From JAEDHM01 sp964368645 (GTDB lineage: Bacteria; Bacillota; Clostridia; Christensenellales; CAG-1252), in contig CAYJBY010000022.1 of assembly GCA_964368645.1 (NCBI GenBank), positions 1 through 47,604 of the forward strand: a DNA stretch of 47,604 bases, given 5' to 3'. How positions within the stretch are numbered: position 1 is the first letter of the stretch; each line of letters opens with the position of its first letter. A program made the position numbers and the translations under genes. Positions 8,633 to 16,899 of this stretch are shown in pieces. Under the pieces are notes generated by a model, which had not been told where the DNA came from, did not search any database, and was given only the letters and a program-made list of their open reading frames with translations.

Positions 8633-9049
8633 TCATAAGCAAAAGGCTACTATTCTGCCGTCGCAAGCTACCGCCTTCTCTACCGATACAGTAAACTCAC
8701 CGCGGTCAAAGGCATTCACCGAATATTCCAAAGCTCGCGGCTCACCGAAATTTTCTCCGCCGTCCTCGGAGGTTCGATACTCAATGTAGCCGTAAGGCAT
8801 ATGGCCGTCTTGAACGTCAATAGAACAATTGGAGTTGAAAGCAATCACTTTATTAGGCGCATACTCTGCCATAGCGTGGGACATATGTCCGCTTCTTTGG
8901 CGCGACTCGTTGTCAACGTATATTGACGGCTCGCTGAAAGTGAGATTTTTGCTGACATTGTCACCTGAGGACGAACAACCGCATTGGACACCGATAAGAA
9001 TAACCGTTAGAATTAAAATAAGACCGATTTTGAGAGGCTTTTTTTTCAC
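8633..9049 (-). CDS. Sialidase-like Asp-box lipoprotein, N-terminal part
   Basis: Start chosen at GTG 9047-9049 with AAGGAG six bases upstream. An earlier in-frame ATG lacks such a site. The N-terminus is KKK, then a hydrophobic stretch, then GVQCGCSSS, a lipoprotein-type signal. The first Asp-box (SEDGGENF) and a beta-propeller-like pattern follow. The reading ends at an in-frame TGA, but the same frame continues for another 231 codons of matching sequence, for about 370 codons in all. CGA to TGA would be a single-base nonsense change. The gene is divergent from the SGNH esterase at 9360; together they suggest processing of host or mucin glycans (inference). Type: most likely a pseudogene or sequence error, not a short functional protein. 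Confidence 0.72.
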   Translation of the reverse strand: MKKKPLKIGLILILTVILIGVQCGCSSSGDNVSKNLTFSEPSIYVDNESRQRSGHMSHAMAEYAPNKVIAFNSNCSIDVQDGHMPYGYIEYRTSEDGGENFGEPRALEYSVNAFDRGEFTVSVEKAVACDGRIVAFCL

Positions 9050-9147
9050 AATTCGCTCCTTAGTTACAGCAAATTCCCCGTGTATTTGTCGCACAATGCT
9101 AATACAAAAGCGGAATTTTGCAAGATAACTCGACTACCGTCAATAGT

Positions 9148-9176
9148 ACTATATCGTATTTCACACAATATTTCAA
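9148..9176 (-). promoter_or_regulatory. Promoter of the Asp-box lipoprotein gene
   Basis: Minus strand TTGAAA (9171-9176), 17-base spacer, TATAGT (9148-9153). It drives transcription toward the GTG start at 9049. Confidence 0.6.
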
Positions 9177-9282
9177 GCGGCAATTATCTAATAATTGATA
9201 TTTGCTACGGTAGAGTCGCAGAACCAAGAATTGCCCTAAAAACAAAACCGCATCGGAAATTCACGCTCTTTGCTGCTTACTG

Positions 9283-9311
9283 TTGAGTTAATCGCAAACA
9301 TCTTTTATAAT
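9283..9311 (+). promoter_or_regulatory. Promoter of the SGNH esterase gene
   Basis: TTGAGT (9283-9288), 17-base spacer, TATAAT (9306-9311). It gives a leader of about 42 bases. The 310-base gap between the two divergent genes holds this and the opposing promoter. Confidence 0.65.
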
Positions 9312-9359
9312 GAACAAAAAGTTTGAAATGCACTAATCGGATTCACAGAGGAAGAATAA

Positions 9360-10091
9360 ATGAAAAAGACGAAGAAGCAAATAACGATTATCACGGTAGC
9401 CTGCATAATTATTGCAATTATATTGGGATTGGGAATTGCGGCGCCGATTGCTTATACGAATGGCGATCTTTGGTTTGCTCATCCGCAAAAGAAAGCCGCG
9501 GACGGTCAGATACGCGTTGCGTGTGTCGGCGACAGCATAACCTACGGCGCAGGCATTAAGGGGTGGACTGAAAACAACTACCCCACCGCGCTTAACAAGC
9601 TTTTAGGCGACGGCTATTGCGTCAATAACTTCGGTTACTCGGGGCGCACGGCTATGTATGACGGCGACAATCCTTATACCGAGGACAGGCTTTTTGACCA
9701 AAGTATTGATTTTCAGCCAAATATCGTGATTTTGATGCTTGGTACTAACGACTCCAAGCCGTATAACTGGAAGGGTGCGGCGGCATACAAAGCCGATTTC
9801 AAAAGATTAATCGAAAACTATACCGCTTTATCCTCCGTTTCACGGGTTTTTCTCATTACTCCGCCTCCTGCTTTTTCCTATAAGGGAGAAGTGATGTTCG
9901 ATATTAACGCCGACATTATTTCGGACGAAATACGTACTGCGGTTACTGAGCTTGCGAACGAAATGCACGTCGGATTAATAGATATATACGCGGTATTCAG
10001 TGACAAGCCCGAGCTATATTCAGACGGTATTCACCCCAACGCCGAAGGCGCAAAGCTGTTTGCCGAAACAGTCTACGCCGCACTGCGCTGA
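9360..10091 (+). CDS. Membrane-anchored SGNH/GDSL hydrolase
   Basis: A secreted or membrane-tethered esterase of the SGNH fold, which removes acyl groups such as acetyl from sugars or lipids. All four blocks are present: GDSI with nucleophile Ser59, Gly in NFGYSG (about 91-96), GTND (128-131, Asn oxyanion residue), and DGIHP with Asp222 and His225. Residues 8-32 form one hydrophobic segment after a KKTKKQ start, so the catalytic domain lies outside the cell. Length 243, usual for the family. GAGGAAG lies six bases before the ATG. It is divergent from the sialidase-like gene, so a role in glycan de-acetylation is plausible, but substrate is unknown. Confidence 0.85.
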   Translation: MKKTKKQITIITVACIIIAIILGLGIAAPIAYTNGDLWFAHPQKKAADGQIRVACVGDSITYGAGIKGWTENNYPTALNKLLGDGYCVNNFGYSGRTAMYDGDNPYTEDRLFDQSIDFQPNIVILMLGTNDSKPYNWKGAAAYKADFKRLIENYTALSSVSRVFLITPPPAFSYKGEVMFDINADIISDEIRTAVTELANEMHVGLIDIYAVFSDKPELYSDGIHPNAEGAKLFAETVYAALR

Positions 10092-10299
10092 ACGCACCGC
10101 TGTCTGATAACGCGGAGCCGAGTGGGGCAATAATTCGTCCGTGATATGACATTTTGTCAAAAAAAATATTGATCGTTAGTTCAATCTGTTCTTTGCCGTC
10201 AATAGACTTGCAATTCCTCTACACTATGATGTAATCCACGCATTGCCGCAGGGCTTGCTTTTGACTTTTCGACAATATTATATTTCTTTCGGATTAATA

Positions 10300-10328
10300 T
10301 TTACAATATTTTCCAATCGTGATAAACT
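10300..10328 (+). promoter_or_regulatory. Promoter of the ECF-like/HD-GYP gene (leaderless)
   Basis: TTTACA (10300-10305), 17-base spacer, TAAACT (10323-10328). Only six bases (TTTAAT) separate the -10 box from the ATG at 10335, so transcription should begin at the start codon. No Shine-Dalgarno is possible. Confidence 0.55.
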
Positions 10329-10334
10329 TTTAAT

Positions 10335-10814
10335 ATGGTAAAGGCTTCGATACGACAGGGTTATATTAAAAGTAAAATTTTCTCTTGGCAGACGCTTGTT
10401 CTGTTTTTGGTGGGTTTGGGCGGAAACATTCTTTTGTCTAAGCTGGCTTTGCTTTTGCATATCCCCTTATTCCTTGACTCTATCGGAACGGTTTTCACCG
10501 CCGCCGTGTGCGGAGTTATTCCCGGAATCGCGGTAGGGTTTTTGACCAACTGCATCAACAGTATCGGCGATCCCATCTCTCTTTATTACGGAGTTCTGAA
10601 TATTCTTATCGCCATTGTCGCGGCTGAAGCGTCGCGGCGAGGTGTTCTACGCAAGGTGGGCGGCGCATTGCTTTGCGTGCTGGTTTTTACCGTAATCGGC
10701 GGCGGCTTAGGCTCGCTGATGACTTGGCTTTTGTACGGTTTTAACTTCGGCAGCGGAATATCTGCGCCATTTTCAAATCTTCTGTACGCTACCGGTAACT
10801 TTTCTCAATTTTAG
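10335..10814 (+). CDS. N-terminal membrane domain (ECF S-component-like) of an HD-GYP protein, ending at in-frame TAG
   Basis: 159 residues with about five membrane segments. The stretch GTVFTAAVCGVIPGIAVG followed by NCINSIGDP resembles ECF-transporter S-component-like sensor domains. It ends at TAG (10812-10814), but the following codons are in the same frame and continue through AQFTADMLIDLADKLL into the large HD-GYP protein without any spacer. Read together, 10335-12461 is a 708-residue sensor-phosphodiesterase with one nonsense codon. A CAG (Gln) to TAG change is the simplest explanation; two separate polypeptides are the alternative. The ATG has no ribosome site and appears leaderless. 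Confidence 0.7.
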   Translation: MVKASIRQGYIKSKIFSWQTLVLFLVGLGGNILLSKLALLLHIPLFLDSIGTVFTAAVCGVIPGIAVGFLTNCINSIGDPISLYYGVLNILIAIVAAEASRRGVLRKVGGALLCVLVFTVIGGGLGSLMTWLLYGFNFGSGISAPFSNLLYATGNFSQF

Positions 10815-10832
10815 GCGCAGTTTACGGCGGAT

Positions 10833-12461
10833 ATGCTGATAGACCTTGCGGATAAGCTGCTGACGGTTGCAATAGTTTTCACCTTATTGAAGCTATTTCC
10901 GCAAAAGTATTGCGACGTTTTTCCGTTAAGCTACGTTTACGACAAAAAGAACGCTTCGGTTAATTACTTAAAAACTCCCCTGCTGAAGTCTAACGGCGTC
11001 AGAAAGCACTCCCTACGAATTAAAATTATGTGGTTAATCGTCGGCACTTCCGCGATACTCAGCATACTTTCGGTCGCTATAGGTCTCGTTACCTACCGCC
11101 AAAAGATTCAGGACCGCTACGAAAGCATAACCGAAGGAACCGTGGATCTGATGGTCAACGCCGTTGACGGAGATAAAATCGAGGAGTATCTGTCGTTGGG
11201 CGACGCTTCTGCGGAATACCGCGAAACCGAAACCTATCTTAATCAAGTCCTAGCGGCGATGGACGACGTGACGTATATGTACGTTTACCAAATCAAGGAG
11301 GACGGCTGTCACGTGGTTTTCGACCTTGATACGGCGGAACTTCAGGGTGAGGACGTCGGCACCGTTATCCCCTTCGATAAGTCCTTCGAGCCGTATCTGC
11401 CCGACCTTTTTGCAGGGAACGAAATCGAGCCGATAGTGTCCAACGATCAATACGGGTGGCTCTTAACCGTATATAAGCCTATCCGCAACGGAGAGGGTAA
11501 ATGCGTTGCATACGCCGCCGCCGACGTGGATATGCAACAGCTTTCCACCGACAGTTACGTTTATTTTATCCGTGTGGCAGCTCTTCTTTTCGGCGTATCG
11601 ATTACAATCGCAATTTTTGCGCTGTGGTACGCGGAAACTCATATCGTCGAACCTATCAACGCTCTTATGGAACGCTCAAAGAACTTTGCGTTTGCCGATA
11701 ACAATGAACGCGAAACCGCCTACTTACAGCTTCAAAATATAGTCAAAACCGGTGATGAAATAGAGGTGCTTTCCGATGCTATGGCAAAATCCGCACAGGA
11801 AATCATAGGCTATATCGGCGACATCAGGCAAAAAGCCGAGGTTATTTCAAAAATGCAAATCAACACGATTCACAGCTTTGCAAATATGGTTGAAAGCCGC
11901 GACAGCGCGACAGGCGACCATATTCGCCGTACAGCCGAATACGTGCGTATCATAGGAGAAGGCGTGCTGAACGCAGGGCTTTACCCCGAGCTGGTCAATG
12001 CGGAATACGTACAGCGGCTCACCCTATCCGCCCCCTTGCACGACATCGGCAAGATAGGAATTTCCGACACCATACTCAACAAGCCCGGCAAGCTGACCGA
12101 GCGGGAATTCGACATTATGAAAACTCACACCACCATAGGTCAAAGTTTCATTCAATCCTCTCTTTCGGGAATAGAGGACGGCGGTTATCTCGCGATGGCT
12201 TCGGATATGTCGGCTTACCACCACGAAAAATGGAACGGCAAGGGTTATCCTTACGGGCTTTCGGGAGAGGATATTCCCTTGTGCGCCAGAATAATGGCGG
12301 TGGCGGACGTTTTTGACGCTCTGCTTTCCAAACGAAGCTACAAAGCTCCGTTCTCCTATGAAGACGCCGTTTCCATTATCAAGGAGGAGTCGGGAACTCA
12401 TTTTGATCCGAATATCGTCAGTATATTTTTAACGAAACAAAACGAACTGCAACTGGTTTAA
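10833..12461 (+). CDS. HD-GYP cyclic-di-GMP phosphodiesterase with extracellular sensor, HAMP-like linker
   Basis: Predicted to hydrolyse c-di-GMP. Order: last segments of the upstream membrane domain (residues 1-20), a membrane helix about 60-85, an extracellular sensor of about 150 residues (dCache-like), a second helix about 245-265, a HAMP-like linker with coiled coil to about 340, then the HD-GYP domain at about 345-540. Key motifs are intact: HDIGK with the metal-binding HD pair, GDHIRR, HHEKWNGKGYP (the GYP signature) and ADVFDAL. The first ATG (10833) has only a weak GGCGG two bases upstream, so independent translation is doubtful. It is in frame with 10335-10814 across a TAG. Pairs with the GGDEF gene at 6394. 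Confidence 0.82.
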   Translation: MLIDLADKLLTVAIVFTLLKLFPQKYCDVFPLSYVYDKKNASVNYLKTPLLKSNGVRKHSLRIKIMWLIVGTSAILSILSVAIGLVTYRQKIQDRYESITEGTVDLMVNAVDGDKIEEYLSLGDASAEYRETETYLNQVLAAMDDVTYMYVYQIKEDGCHVVFDLDTAELQGEDVGTVIPFDKSFEPYLPDLFAGNEIEPIVSNDQYGWLLTVYKPIRNGEGKCVAYAAADVDMQQLSTDSYVYFIRVAALLFGVSITIAIFALWYAETHIVEPINALMERSKNFAFADNNERETAYLQLQNIVKTGDEIEVLSDAMAKSAQEIIGYIGDIRQKAEVISKMQINTIHSFANMVESRDSATGDHIRRTAEYVRIIGEGVLNAGLYPELVNAEYVQRLTLSAPLHDIGKIGISDTILNKPGKLTEREFDIMKTHTTIGQSFIQSSLSGIEDGGYLAMASDMSAYHHEKWNGKGYPYGLSGEDIPLCARIMAVADVFDALLSKRSYKAPFSYEDAVSIIKEESGTHFDPNIVSIFLTKQNELQLV

Positions 12462-12500
12462 GGCGCGTAATCCGCCCGTTACCAACGGTTTTTTGACAGC

Positions 12501-12540
12501 AAAAAAGGAAGTGTACGATTAAGTTATCACTTCCTTTTTT
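12501..12540. terminator. Bidirectional intrinsic terminator
   Basis: AAAAAAGGAAGTG (12501-12513) pairs with CACTTCCTTTTTT (12528-12540). A/T runs on both sides serve the convergent HD-GYP and helicase genes. Confidence 0.85.
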
Positions 12541-12558
12541 ATTTTTCGATATTAGCGA

Positions 12559-14838
12559 TTATTTCGTAACCCTGCGCTTGGGAGGATTATATCCGCCGCT
12601 CTTTCCGCCGTAGGATTTTTTGCCGCCGTAGGGCTTGCTATCGCTATCGGCTCGCTTTGCGCCGTAGGGCTTTTTGTCTGTGCCGTACGCCTTGCCTTTA
12701 CTTCCGTAAGGTTTCTTTTCGCCGTAGGATTTCTTCTCGCCATAAGGCTTGTCTGTGTCGTAAGCCTTGTTTTTAGTTGCGTAAGTTTTTTTCTCGCCGT
12801 AGGACTTCTTCTCGGTATAAGGCTTGTCGTTGCCGCCTGCTCTCTTAGAACGATACGGCTTCGTATCGGAACTGCCGCTTACGTCACGCTCCCGACGCTC
12901 GCCATCACCGTATTGTCCGAGTAGGGTTCCGTTTTCTCGATTATCCGAGGACTGTTTTTTGGAGTAAGATTGGTCTTTTCTGCCTGCATAGGGCTTGCTG
13001 TCGGTATCGGCTCGCTTTGCGCCGTAGGGCTTTTTGTCTGTGCCGTATGTCTTGCCTTTACTTCCGTAAGATTTCTTTTCACCGTAAGATTTCTTCTCGT
13101 TGTAAGGCTTGTCTGTATCGTAAGCCTTGTTTTTAGTTGCGTAAGTTTTTTTCTCGCCGTAAGATTCTTTCTCGCTGTAAGGCTTGTCTGTGTCGTAAGC
13201 TCTTCCGCGCTTGGGACTTTCGGCTTGTTCAAAGTCTGTCGAAGGCCCTTCATTGCTTTCCGCTTTACCGTATTTACGGTTGTTCTTATCGGAATTGTAG
13301 GATTTCTTATTATCGCTATAGGATTTTTTATCCGAAGAATACGGCTTTTTATCACCGCTGTAGGACTTTTTCCGTGCGCTGAAGGATTTGCCTTCGCCCT
13401 GCGGAGTATTCTTTGCTTCCTCGGCGTGTCTGCCCTTCTTCTCTCCGCGAGCAGCGCTTAGCTCAACCGCCAGCTTACGTCCGAAACACTTCGTGCCGTT
13501 AAGCTGTAATACGGTGTCGGCAACCTGCTCGTCAACCTCGATAAATCCGTAAATATCCTTGAAAAGAACGTCGTAGATTTTGCTCTCGTCAATGCCGAGT
13601 TTCGCCATCAAAAAATCCACCATCTCGTTCTCGGTAGCTCCGTCCTTCTCACCTACGTTGACAAAGAATCTAACCGTGGGTACGGCGTAAGTCTTGCCGC
13701 CCTTTCCCTTTTCGGAAATGCCCTCTATAAATAGGTCTTCCATCGGAGCTTTAGCCGCCTTTTCGCACGCCTGCAATCTGGCTTTATCCCTGCCGCCGCA
13801 GAAGGAATAAGCCACGCCGCTACGCTCCGCTCTGGCGGTTCTGCCGATTCTGTGAACGTAAAACTCCTCGTCAAGAGGAATATCGTAATTGAATATGGCT
13901 TCAATCCCGTCAACGTCTATACCGCGTGCCGCCACGTCGGTGGCAACGAGGATATTAACCTCGTGGTTGCGGTATGCCTTCATAACCTTATCACGCTCAC
14001 GCTGACGTAAATCTCCGTGCAAAACAACGGATAGACAGTTGTCGGCGTTAAGTCTTTCGTTCAGCTCCGAGGCTTTGTGCTTTGTATTGCAAAAAATCAG
14101 TACAGTATGATAGCCGCCGTCAAAATACAATTTTTTCAGCGCGTCGAATTTGTTTTCCTCCTTAAGTCTGACCACGTATTGCTTGATTTGCGGCAATTCG
14201 TTGCCCTGACAGGTGGTTTTCACAACAACGGGATCGGTCTGATAAGATGCGGATATTTCTACGATTTTCTGCGGTATCGTCGCCGAGAAAAGCATAGTTT
14301 GCGACCTTTGGGGAATCTTGGAAAGTATGTAATCGATATCCTCGCAAAAGCCCATATCAAGCATCTCGTCCGCCTCGTCCAATACGAGGGTGCGCAGGGT
14401 TTGGAATTTGAGAGTGCCGCGCCTTAGATGGTCCATTACTCTGCCCGTGGTGCCGATGATTATGTGGGGCTTGCGCCGTAGCATTGCAAGCTGCCGTTCT
14501 ATGTTCTGACCGCCGAAAATCGAACCGATAAGCAAGCCGCTTTTCTGAGCGGCAATGCGCTTGAGCTCGTTGGTTATCTGCACTGTAAGTTCTCTGGTCG
14601 GACACAAAACCAATGCCTGTATGGACTTGTCCGAAACGTCAACCGCATTGATTATAGGTATGCCGAAAGCGGCGGTTTTGCCTGTGCCCGTCGGTGCCTG
14701 CACCAGTAAATCTCTGCCTGACATTGCCAAGGGAATTGTCTGTTCCTGCACAGGGGTGGGCGTGGTAAAACCCATCTCCGCCACTGCTTTGAGTATATCG
14801 ACGTCAACGCCTGAATTAATAAAATCTTGATAAATCAT
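12559..14838 (-). CDS. DEAD-box RNA helicase with C-terminal RNA-binding domain and long basic repeat tail
   Basis: ATP-dependent RNA helicase of the DeaD/CshA/DbpA group, acting in ribosome assembly or RNA turnover. Motifs in order: Q motif TPTPVQ (27-31), Walker A APTGTGKT (48-55), PTREL, DEAD, SAT, ARGID and HRIGRTAR. Motif Ib reads TTGR instead of the usual TPGR. At about 410-490 there is a DbpA/CsdA-type RNA-binding domain (RFFVNVGEKDGATENEMVDFL). The last 260 or so residues are a low-complexity Lys/Tyr/Gly/Asp tail of KKSYGEKK and DTDKPY units, much longer than usual; it probably binds RNA or drives condensation (inference). Start at 14838 has GGAGAAGG upstream. 759 residues against the more usual 430-560. 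Confidence 0.92.
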   Translation of the reverse strand: MIYQDFINSGVDVDILKAVAEMGFTTPTPVQEQTIPLAMSGRDLLVQAPTGTGKTAAFGIPIINAVDVSDKSIQALVLCPTRELTVQITNELKRIAAQKSGLLIGSIFGGQNIERQLAMLRRKPHIIIGTTGRVMDHLRRGTLKFQTLRTLVLDEADEMLDMGFCEDIDYILSKIPQRSQTMLFSATIPQKIVEISASYQTDPVVVKTTCQGNELPQIKQYVVRLKEENKFDALKKLYFDGGYHTVLIFCNTKHKASELNERLNADNCLSVVLHGDLRQRERDKVMKAYRNHEVNILVATDVAARGIDVDGIEAIFNYDIPLDEEFYVHRIGRTARAERSGVAYSFCGGRDKARLQACEKAAKAPMEDLFIEGISEKGKGGKTYAVPTVRFFVNVGEKDGATENEMVDFLMAKLGIDESKIYDVLFKDIYGFIEVDEQVADTVLQLNGTKCFGRKLAVELSAARGEKKGRHAEEAKNTPQGEGKSFSARKKSYSGDKKPYSSDKKSYSDNKKSYNSDKNNRKYGKAESNEGPSTDFEQAESPKRGRAYDTDKPYSEKESYGEKKTYATKNKAYDTDKPYNEKKSYGEKKSYGSKGKTYGTDKKPYGAKRADTDSKPYAGRKDQSYSKKQSSDNRENGTLLGQYGDGERRERDVSGSSDTKPYRSKRAGGNDKPYTEKKSYGEKKTYATKNKAYDTDKPYGEKKSYGEKKPYGSKGKAYGTDKKPYGAKRADSDSKPYGGKKSYGGKSGGYNPPKRRVTK
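12590..13220 (-). repeat. Internal repeats in the helicase tail
   Basis: A block of about 180 bases occurs twice, exactly 360 bases apart (anchors at 12661 and 13021). Within each block there are shorter 12-30 base units coding for KSYGEKK and DKPYGxK. The encoded peptides are nearly identical, consistent with recent duplication. Confidence 0.8.
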
Positions 14839-15033
14839 TTCTTTCCTTCTCCGTTTTTTTTAACACATTTTATATTCAATTAAACGGAAGGACTTTGCCA
14901 AAAGTGCGCTTAAATCTATTATAATTGTATCTTATTAAACCGATATTTTTATTTTTAGGTTCATTCTACACCATTATTTGTTAGTTGGCAAGCGAATTGA
15001 AGCAGCTTGTGGAAGTTCCAAGGAAAGGGAAAT

Positions 15034-15075
15034 CGGCATATCATAAAAGTGATACGTTTATGCGTATTAATGCCG
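15034..15075 (+). other. Hairpin in the leader of the collagen-like gene
   Basis: CGGCAT (15034-15039) pairs with ATGCCG (15070-15075), and inside it CATAAA (15042-15047) pairs with TTTATG (15057-15062). It lies 20 bases upstream of the ATG. It could be an operator or an RNA element that gates translation. It matches no known class. Confidence 0.35.
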
Positions 15076-15094
15076 CCCAAGGAAGTAATAGGAT

Positions 15095-16083
15095 ATGAGT
15101 TTTTTCAAATACGACCGCTGTAAACATAGCAATCCGTCGGAATGCGTCATTTGTCCGCAGGGAGCCGTAGGTCCGCAAGGCCCTCAAGGACCTCAAGGAA
15201 CATTAGGACCGCAGGGACCACAAGGTGAAACAGGCGCTACAGGACCACAAGGTCCGCAGGGACCACAGGGTGAAACGGGTGCTACAGGTCCGCAAGGTCC
15301 TCAGGGTGCAATCGGTCCGCAGGGACCGCAAGGCTTAACGGGTGCAACTGGGGCTACCGGACCGCAAGGACCGCAAGGTGAAACGGGGGCTACCGGACCG
15401 CAGGGACCGCAGGGGGAGCCCGGAGCTACNNNNNNNNNNNNNNNNNNNNNNNNNNNNNNNNNNNNNNNNNNNNNNNNNNNNNNNNNNNNNNNNNNNNNNN
15501 NNNNNNNNNNNNNNNNNNNNNNNNNNNNNAAGGTGAAACGGGGGCTACCGGACCGCAGGGACCGCAGGGGGAGCCCGGAGCTACAGGGCCGCAGGGACCG
15601 CAGGGGGAGCCCGGAGCTACAGGGCCGCAGGGACCGCAAGGGATACAAGGAATACAAGGTCCGGCAGGAACGCCGCCGCCCAGCTTAATTGCGAGTTTCT
15701 ACAATTTGGCAACTCCGTCCTTGACAATAGGTACGGCAGTTCCCTTAAACGCGGGGTATAATCTGGACCCCACGGATATAGTTTTTGTGGACGGCAATAA
15801 TTTCATTACGCTGACCGCAGGCTATTACCACGTTACCTTTGACGGTAACGCTTCTATCGCGGCGGCAGGAACGGTTGCTCTCGTAATTCAAATTGACGGA
15901 ATAACTATACAGCGTTCGATTTCCGCAGTAACTATAGCCTCGGGTACTACGGCGGTATTGAGTACCTCTATCATTATCCAAATAACCGCGGACAGCTCCG
16001 CATTCAGCCTTGTAAGCGCAGGTGAAAACAGTACCACCTATTCAAATCTGAATTTGGTTATCAAAAAGCTGACGGTCAATTAA
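15095..16083 (+). CDS. Collagen-like (Gly-X-Y repeat) surface protein, interrupted by an N gap
   Basis: A short head (MSFFKYDRCKHSNPSECVICPQG) precedes Gly-X-Y triplets dominated by GPQGPQ and GETGAT. After the triplets comes a 130-residue beta-rich C-terminal domain (about 15680-16080) with alternating hydrophobic residues, resembling the trimerising C1q/TNF-like tips of BclA-type spore or surface fibres. The 100 Ns at 15430-15529 break the frame. Merging the identical 55-base flanks removes 155 bases and restores a single frame of 277 residues. AGGAAG lies upstream of the ATG. There is no signal peptide, which fits exosporium-type or non-classically exported collagen-like proteins; whether this organism sporulates cannot be told here. 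Confidence 0.82.
15375..15584. other. Assembly gap with 55-base duplicated flanks
   Basis: The 55 bases before the Ns (15375-15429) are identical to the 55 bases after them (15530-15584). This looks like two contigs with an unmerged overlap joined by a placeholder of 100 Ns. Confidence 0.85.
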
Positions 16084-16097
16084 GGCAAAAAGGACTC

Positions 16098-16898
16098 TCA
16101 TTTACCTCTTCTTCTGTCCGAAATCGTTTGCAAATAATATTGCTTTTCGGTTGACCATTCGTAATTAATCAGATACTCACCGCAAAACAGCGTACTGTTA
16201 TCGTCGGCGAGATAGCTCCAAAGGTCACACTGAACCTCCGTGCAGTTAAGAGCCACGCTTCCCCTGCCGAAACGCACTAAATCGGGAATATCGTTGTCGG
16301 CAAGCACCAAGCGCAGACGGCTAACCGCGTCGCGGTATAACCTTTTGGATAAATCGGAGGATTTGTCGCCCCAAAGACAGGCTACCGCGTCGTCGATACC
16401 CACCGTCGCCCCCTGTCTGTCCGTAAGCAACGCCAAAAGCTCCTTGCTCTTCGCCCGAGTAAAACTTACCGTTGCGTTATTGACTATCAGCTCGAAGGTG
16501 GGGAAGGTTCTGAGATAAACCGAGGGCGTTGCCGCAGAGTTGCGTACCGCCGCCAAAAATTTGTTAAGCGTTGCCACCTCGTAGGGCTTGTGACAAAAGC
16601 CCAAAAGCGCGGAACCGAGCTTGGCGGCTATGGCGTCCTCGTCCTTTTCGTAGCCTGTAATAAAAACGATTTTTATGGACGGTTTGACGTTGATACACAT
16701 TTCCGCCAGTTCCAAGCCGTCGATTTTCGGCATATTAATATCCAAAAAAACCGCGTCAACGTCGTGAGTTGCCAAGTAGTCCAACGCGCCGATGGGATTG
16801 TCCTTAAACATAACGTACCTTATATCGAAGGTATCTACGATATTAAATAAAAAGGTATTGAGTGATGACATTTCATCGTCGATAATAACTATGTGCAT
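16098..16898 (-). CDS. Response regulator with receiver and SARP-like DNA-binding domain
   Basis: Transcription regulator partnered with the kinase immediately upstream. Residues 1-120 are a receiver domain: acidic pocket D7-D8, phospho-acceptor Asp53 in FLDINMP, Thr81, and Lys104-Pro105 (FCHKPYE). Residues 125-265 contain a winged-helix of the OmpR/SARP type (LRTFPTFELIV, RAKSKELLALLTDRQG, DAVSRLRLVL) as in BTAD-type regulators. This is unlike the LytTR output domain that usually accompanies LytS-type kinases. The ATG starts one base after the kinase stop and its ribosome site AAGGAG lies in the kinase's last codons, so translation is probably coupled. It converges on the collagen-like gene with 14 bases between the stops and no visible terminator. 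Confidence 0.85.
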   Translation of the reverse strand: MHIVIIDDEMSSLNTFLFNIVDTFDIRYVMFKDNPIGALDYLATHDVDAVFLDINMPKIDGLELAEMCINVKPSIKIVFITGYEKDEDAIAAKLGSALLGFCHKPYEVATLNKFLAAVRNSAATPSVYLRTFPTFELIVNNATVSFTRAKSKELLALLTDRQGATVGIDDAVACLWGDKSSDLSKRLYRDAVSRLRLVLADNDIPDLVRFGRGSVALNCTEVQCDLWSYLADDNSTLFCGEYLINYEWSTEKQYYLQTISDRRRGK

Positions 16899-16899
16899 A

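Noticed and set aside
8633..8635. TGA as selenocysteine or recoded Trp/Gly
   Set aside because: Many intact genes here end in TGA (SGNH esterase, for example), no selenocysteine hairpin is visible after it, and Asp-box proteins are not known selenoproteins.
10812..10814. TAG as pyrrolysine or glutamine
   Set aside because: TAG is used as a normal stop at other genes (7TMR kinase). One case cannot support reassignment.
15095..16083. Prophage tail fibre
   Set aside because: Gly-X-Y repeats occur in phage fibres, but no phage gene lies nearby.
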